64,000 bases of DNA from Lethocerus indicus (Eukaryota; Arthropoda; Insecta; Hemiptera; Belostomatidae): positions 4,774,001 to 4,838,000 of the forward strand of contig JACDQD010000104.1 in NCBI GenBank assembly GCA_019843655.1, written 5' to 3'. Within the stretch, counting starts at the first letter, position 1, and every line of letters begins with the position of its first letter. Shown here in pieces: positions 59,901 to 64,000 of the stretch. Position numbers and translations under genes: made by a program. The notes under the pieces were generated by a model. The model was given only the letters and a program-made list of their open reading frames with translations. It made no database searches and was not told the DNA's origin.

Positions 59901-62900
59901 TTTTTAAAAATTAGTGAATAATTATTTATACAATTTTGTAGAAAAAGTGGAAAGAAAGGACAGTTGTGATTCGATAACTTCACAACATAGCACTGACTCT
60001 CAGAATAGTTCTACCATCAGAGAACCTTTACATACAAAACATGGGAAAGGTGAGAAATATTGTTGATTATTAATAATATAGATAAAATAAAATAATGTGG
60101 GCTAACTTTGCTGTCTACAAGTTATAGTGTGTAGGACTTGAGAGAGTCTGTTTTGAATACCTTCTGATTATAATATTCCTATATGGATTACCTACTGCTT
60201 TGAGTCACTTTCAGTAAGTTTTGTTTTAGTATTTATTTAATGTTTCTTATTAATTCTATTTATTACTGAATTTACATAGAATAAACTGATAAGTTATTTA
60301 TTATTATTATTATTATGAGGTTGTACTTCTTTTTTAATTACCATTTTGTAGTGGAGTCAAATATGTTCAACTGTGTACACTTGTGTTATGTAATTGTATG
60401 GGACATGACTGAAATATTGATAATACAATTATAGTTACATAAACATTTGTAAGCAGTATATAAATCTAATTGTAAATAATACAATAATAATAATATATGC
60501 AATGAGTGTTTTATTTTCAACTGAAGGATTAATAATTTGTAATTTTTTTTTAATTTAGCAATTCATATTGTTTTTCACTAGGGCTTGAAAAGCAGAATAT
60601 AAATATTGGAGCTCACAGTGATAGTGAAATGGAATCTGATGTGATGGGTAGGAAGGAAGCTTTAGTAACGAAGAATAGTGCACCTCCACCTCCCCGCTTA
60701 CCAAGAAGAAGAGATCATGTGTGCAGAAGCATAGGAGAAGAAGTTACAACACAGCATTCAAAAGATCATCATTCAAGACCATCAGATTTACAAATGTAAG
60801 TCACCAGAGTAGTAACTTGTAAAAATGCTTTACTACCTTTGTTTTTGTTTGCACTAATGTTATATCCCTCTCCATTTTCCCAGTATAATTAGTGAGTAAC
60901 TAGGTTTGTAATTCTTTTATCTTTAATTGTTTTCCTATGAACCAAGTACTCATCATAATGTACTTTTTTTGTACAGCATTGTCTTTGAGAAATACAATGT
61001 TATTTGTATGTATACAAACATGTTATTTTCTTTTAGTGTCGGAAGCTTAGATTTAAAGAGGCGGAATAGCGATCCAGCAACACAATTGGACAGTTGTCCA
61101 ACAGTTTCTAAACAGCCTCCCACTCAGTATTCACCATCTTCAGATCTTCAATGGAAAGGCACAACTATGTTCACGATAGCTGGTCATAGATTCAGAAAAA
61201 TTACGAGGTTTTCTAAGGAAGATAAATGTGTATCATGTTCTAAAACTATGGATGCTTTCATAACCCAAGGGCATAAATGTTCTGGTAAGGACATCAATAA
61301 ATTTATGAATAATATTAGAATGATTCTTAGTTCATTTGATTTTGCCTTTATGGGTGCAAACATAACACCACATTCAGGTTATGGGCCATACTGCTTGGGG
61401 AAATCAATAACAGATTTTTTGGAATTATCACAGCTGTGGTATAAGTAATAGAATTTCAAAAACATACACTTGAATCATTTATTTATAAGAACAGATTAAA
61501 AATGGTTGTGGCTTTCATCTGTGAATGAAGTCAGCTATTTGAAATGGGTTTCTATTAAATAATCTATTCACTTATCTGATGGTAGGCTTACTTTGGTTAT
61601 TTGCCAGCATTAATAATAAGAAATAGACATTGATGTGATAGGTAATCACGCAAGAAAGATAATTAAATTATTAATGTAATGTATGAGAGTAATATCTGCT
61701 ACACTGTCAGACATTTAACTCATCAGATAAAGTACAATTGCAGGAACTTCTCTTTACTTATTCTTTGGTAAATATCAATAAATAAACAAAACCTCTCCCT
61801 TAAAAATTAAAAGAGATCAGTATTAACAATCAATATCTAACTTTTTTATGGTGTATCTGCCCAGAATGCCATGGTTTGTAAATTAGTCATAAGTAAGGAT
61901 AAGTGATCAGAGAAATAAAAGGAAGTGAGCAAGTTAATATAATTTGAATGAGTTTGATGTGTAAAATGGTCTTTTTTGTCAGATTGCAAGCAGTTGTTCC
62001 ACACTAAATGTATACAAAATGGTGGTGTTCTACAACATCCTTGTAATAATTTAAGTAGTGGTGGAAGGAGAGGAAAAAATTCCCGAAAATTACGTCCAAG
62101 TTTTCCGCATCAACCCCCAGCCAAATTTAATCTGACCGGCACATCAGAGTTCACAGATAGCACTGACAAGATAATATCTGATGTTACTGAATTACAGCGA
62201 ATGCAAGATTTCATCACTAATAAGGTAATTTGTAATACTTAGTAATAGCAATGAAATTTCCATTCTGGAATAGGAATCTTTCATAATATAATTATATACT
62301 AAAAAGATATATTTTTTATAATAAGTGAACATACCCCAGTCCACACAACTAAGACCCCTATTATTTTCAATTTTAATATTTTAAATGTTTAATTATAATT
62401 TATCTGTTCGATTGTGCATTATAAGTACTACAAAACAATTGTAATTACTTAATTTAAGGTATTATATTTTGTTTCAGATTTGCATAATTGAAAAACAAGA
62501 AGGTCAGAAGCCATCACAAGTGGACAGGGTTTTTAAACAAGCCTTAAGGGAATTCAAAGACAATTTAGTGGCTACTTATAGTGTTGTAAATAAACAAGGA
62601 CCTGAAATTTTAAATATAAAATATAAGGATCTAATTGCTAATTTTGTTCATGTAAGATCATCCATTAATAATTAAATTTTGACACATTAAAAATTACTGG
62701 TTAATAAGTTAGGTTAAATCAAGATTAATGCACAGAGTACGTGCTCATACATTAAAAATACTATTATATTAGAATACACTTTTGTGAAATTTCTTGAATG
62801 CTCATCAATCATAACATCATAACTCATTACATAATCAATCAAATTTACCTATTAGATTAACCTATATCATATAAAATTTATAAATATTTTCAAAATTAAT

Positions 62901-63945
62901 ACACTATAGCATAATTTGGTGAGTGATAATAATTCCTAACAATAATTAATTTATGTATATGTGTATTTATGATTTTAAATTTTTTTTAGGTAATAGAAAC
63001 TGTGTGCCATCAAGAACAGACACGTGCAGATTTCCCTGTGACAATGGGTGTCAATGCATTCCGTGGTTTCCTCAATGAGTTCATGGCTCTTACTAGAGTA
63101 GAGCACGAAAAACCGAGTAAAGCAAAACGTAAAAAACAGAAAAAGCGTAAAACTGAAGATCCAGTTATTCATGCTGGGCATAATTTTGTTCTTACCATTA
63201 TTAATATTCCAACCGCATGTGAAATCTGTAATTCTTTTTTCATGTGGCCCATTGAGAGAGGACTTGTTTGTCAGAGTGAGTACAAATATGTTTGTCTAAT
63301 ATATAGCAAAATTACAGTTTATGTATTAAAATATACAATAATGTTAAAGTTGAGTTGTGCAAATATTATAAATTCTATTGTTTTCTAGAATTTTAAATTT
63401 CTTTCCTATAATTAGTTACAAATTAAAGTTATTACTATTTAATTAGTTACAAGGGAAATTTGGTCCTACTGGAGTTTTCTTCAATTAGAGATTAGTTGTG
63501 CAAGCACAGATCCCTTTCATTTCATCTTGTAGTACATTTCTAGGCAAATGGCTTCCTTCTCCAATATTGCTGGTCTGCAAAAAGTACCACATAATAAAAT
63601 TTACATACTGATCATATATTGATAATATTGAATTAGGTCGACTAAACAATAATACGTTTATAATGTATTATATCAAATTTTCCTAAAATATTTCCTTGTA
63701 TTTTTAATTATTATTGTGGTATGTGTGTAGATTGCAAACTTACATGTCACAAAAAATGTTATGGAAAAGGAGGTATATGTCAACACAATAAAGTTGTTGC
63801 AAAGGAATGTCCGCATACCATATTTGGAGTTCCATTACAGCAACTGGCGACCGGAGATGGAAAAGTCCCTATTGTTGTTGATAGACTCATCACAACAATT
63901 GAAATGTATGGCTTATATTCAGAAGGAATATACAGGAAATCCGGA
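49766..63945 (+). CDS. Myo9: Class IX unconventional myosin with RhoGAP tail (3' end outside window)
   Basis: Twenty-seven exons, 5,007 coding bases (1,669 codons), all joining in frame. Order: an N-terminal Ras-association-like region (exon 1), the motor with P-loop GESGSGKT, switch [10 protein letters not shown], switch [10 protein letters not shown] and relay [17 protein letters not shown], a long basic loop 2 insert that is characteristic of class IX (exons 12-14), IQ motifs (exons 16-17), a polar linker, a first C1 zinc domain (exons 23-24), a second (exons 26-27) and the beginning of RhoGAP with the Arg-finger segment GIYRKSG. By family it moves on actin and inactivates Rho. Start codon 49766 is the first ATG of the open frame. 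Long introns 50050-51416 and 55425-56538 show nothing recognisable. Confidence 0.95.
51417..51660 (+). CDS. Myo9: Myo9 exon 2
   Basis: Residues 95-176: [51 protein letters not shown]. Start of the motor domain. Confidence 0.95.
52115..52390 (+). CDS. Myo9: Myo9 exon 3 (P-loop)
   Basis: Residues 177-268: [37 protein letters not shown], then GESGSGKT at 52262-52285 followed by [14 protein letters not shown]. Confidence 0.96.
52477..52571 (+). CDS. Myo9: Myo9 exon 4 (switch I)
   Basis: Residues 269-300: [19 protein letters not shown], the switch I region, then [13 protein letters not shown]. Confidence 0.95.
52682..52844 (+). CDS. Myo9: Myo9 exon 5
   Basis: Residues 300-354: [47 protein letters not shown]. 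Confidence 0.94.
52943..53078 (+). CDS. Myo9: Myo9 exon 6
   Basis: Residues 355-400: [40 protein letters not shown], then AVLLL. The donor must be GTAATA at 53079 to keep the frame with exon 7 and to give the conserved LLGN junction; an open frame past it is intronic. Confidence 0.92.
53455..53530 (+). repeat. tRNA-like sequence, probable SINE head or tRNA pseudogene
   Basis: Exactly 76 bp, with an A-box-like GGCATAATTTAGTGG, a B-box-like GTTCAAATC, and ends GGATCTG/CAGACC that pair loosely. The T-arm stem is not perfect, so I do not call it a functional tRNA. It sits in the Myo9 intron between exons 6 and 7. Confidence 0.5.
53606..53796 (+). CDS. Myo9: Myo9 exon 7
   Basis: Residues 400-463: [60 protein letters not shown]. 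Confidence 0.94.
54171..54346 (+). CDS. Myo9: Myo9 exon 8 (switch II)
   Basis: Residues 464-522: [47 protein letters not shown]. The switch II motif is intact. Confidence 0.95.
54528..54728 (+). CDS. Myo9: Myo9 exon 9 (relay helix)
   Basis: Residues 522-589: [59 protein letters not shown]. Acceptor ATTTCAG, donor GTGCGT. Confidence 0.95.
54827..54965 (+). CDS. Myo9: Myo9 exon 10
   Basis: Residues 589-635: [36 protein letters not shown]. Confidence 0.94.
55074..55272 (+). CDS. Myo9: Myo9 exon 11
   Basis: Residues 636-702: [59 protein letters not shown]. Confidence 0.94.
55358..55424 (+). CDS. Myo9: Myo9 exon 12 (start of loop 2 insert)
   Basis: Residues 702-724: [20 protein letters not shown]. 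Short, polar, at the place of the class IX loop 2 insert. Acceptor GTTTCAG, donor GTTTGT. Confidence 0.8.
56539..56796 (+). CDS. Myo9: Myo9 exon 13 (loop 2 insert)
   Basis: Residues 724-810: [59 protein letters not shown]. Acceptor GTTTAG and a two-base phase are forced by exon 14; the donor used is GTACGT. Loop 2 is poorly conserved, so recognition rests on phase and on the end ([12 protein letters not shown]) resembling vertebrate Myo9. Confidence 0.75.
56900..56959. repeat. (AAAT)n/(AT)n microsatellite
   Basis: A few AAAT units followed by about 22 AT units, in the intron after Myo9 exon 13. Confidence 0.9.
57614..57842 (+). CDS. Myo9: Myo9 exon 14
   Basis: Residues 810-886: [55 protein letters not shown]. 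The basic end of loop 2 and the actin-binding region. Confidence 0.94.
57926..58083 (+). CDS. Myo9: Myo9 exon 15
   Basis: Residues 887-939: [40 protein letters not shown]. The SH1-helix region of the motor. Confidence 0.95.
58165..58390 (+). CDS. Myo9: Myo9 exon 16 (converter, first IQ)
   Basis: Residues 939-1014: [49 protein letters not shown]. First IQ motif around [13 protein letters not shown]. Confidence 0.94.
58504..58686 (+). CDS. Myo9: Myo9 exon 17 (IQ motifs)
   Basis: Residues 1015-1075: [40 protein letters not shown]. Two further IQ-like motifs, calmodulin or light-chain binding by family. Confidence 0.93.
58996..59087 (+). CDS. Myo9: Myo9 exon 18
   Basis: Residues 1076-1106: [30 protein letters not shown]. 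Donor GTCAGT is required for the phase of exon 19. Confidence 0.82.
59169..59261 (+). CDS. Myo9: Myo9 exon 19
   Basis: Residues 1106-1137: [30 protein letters not shown]. Polar tail linker. Confidence 0.8.
59680..59789 (+). CDS. Myo9: Myo9 exon 20
   Basis: Residues 1137-1174: [36 protein letters not shown]. Polar tail linker; phases match both neighbours. Confidence 0.8.
59942..60049 (+). CDS. Myo9: Myo9 exon 21
   Basis: Residues 1174-1210: [35 protein letters not shown]. Ser/Thr-rich linker, possibly phosphorylated. Confidence 0.78.
60582..60795 (+). CDS. Myo9: Myo9 exon 22
   Basis: Residues 1210-1281: [38 protein letters not shown]. The proline-rich [10 protein letters not shown] segment is a possible SH3-binding site. 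Confidence 0.8.
61037..61284 (+). CDS. Myo9: Myo9 exon 23 (first C1 domain, start)
   Basis: Residues 1281-1364: [20 protein letters not shown], then [20 protein letters not shown] and [14 protein letters not shown]. Contains the first His and Cys pairs of a C1 zinc finger. Confidence 0.88.
61983..62224 (+). CDS. Myo9: Myo9 exon 24 (first C1 domain, end)
   Basis: Residues 1364-1444: [20 protein letters not shown] completes the C1 ligand set, then a basic linker and [20 protein letters not shown]. The spacing to the last Cys is longer than usual, so this C1 is atypical. Confidence 0.88.
62478..62651 (+). CDS. Myo9: Myo9 exon 25
   Basis: Residues 1445-1502: [36 protein letters not shown]. The conserved segment before the RhoGAP-associated C1 in class IX myosins. 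Confidence 0.92.
62990..63275 (+). CDS. Myo9: Myo9 exon 26 (second C1 domain, start)
   Basis: Residues 1503-1598: [20 protein letters not shown], a strongly basic [11 protein letters not shown] run, then [20 protein letters not shown]. The His-X12-Cys-X2-Cys spacing fits C1 exactly. Confidence 0.94.
63731..63945 (+). CDS. Myo9: Myo9 exon 27 (C1 end, RhoGAP start)
   Basis: Residues 1598-1669: [17 protein letters not shown] ends the second C1, [20 protein letters not shown] opens the RhoGAP domain, and [12 protein letters not shown] carries its catalytic Arg. The donor GTGAGT at 63946 shows the gene continues past the window. Confidence 0.95.
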
Positions 63946-64000
63946 GTGAGTATTCTTACCATTATTCATTTTGTTTCGATTATTATTACTTTCAATGTTA

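Overview
This is a eukaryotic nuclear window, almost certainly from an insect outside the flies. It is AT-rich, its genes are intron-split with GT-AG splice sites, and it carries DNA transposon remnants. It holds three neighbouring protein genes that I recognise by their protein sequence: a futsch/MAP1-type microtubule-associated protein gene (+ strand), the nonsense-mediated decay helicase gene Upf1 (- strand), and a class IX myosin gene with a RhoGAP tail (+ strand, cut by the window end). Drosophila has no class IX myosin, so a fly is unlikely.

Layout. 1-13007: no exon recognised. It is probably upstream or first-intron sequence of futsch, and contains a piggyBac-like MITE, a TA-flanked MITE, two foldback repeats, a deletion derivative of a mariner-type element, and microsatellites. 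13008-30307: futsch, six visible exons, one of them 13.6 kb long; the start codon and first exon(s) were not found. 30308-38607: AT-rich intergenic DNA with the futsch 3' end, a foldback repeat, a GC-rich patch, a piggyBac-like MITE and a tandem duplication. 38608-48812: Upf1, 18 coding exons. 48813-49765: short divergent promoter region. 49766-63945: 27 exons of Myo9, from the start codon through RA, motor, IQ and two C1 domains into the RhoGAP domain, which continues beyond the window.

The genes are functionally unrelated: cytoskeleton and axon/synapse structure (futsch), RNA surveillance (Upf1), and actin motor plus Rho signalling (Myo9). Upf1 and Myo9 are head to head and may share a promoter.

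Most notable observations: (1) the open reading frame is broken three times in the giant futsch exon and once in the Upf1 helicase core. All four breaks are small net indels in or beside homopolymer tracts, while the 27 Myo9 exons join without any break. I read these as probable consensus errors. (2) A repeat family with at least five copies looks like a Penelope-like retroelement terminal region. Two copies carry a hammerhead-ribozyme-like core, and one is joined to what looks like the C-terminal end of the element's ORF inside the last Upf1 intron. (3) The Upf1 C-terminus runs into a tandem repeat derived from a piggyBac-like element. (4) The central futsch domain is a rapidly diverging Lys/Glu repeat between conserved ends.
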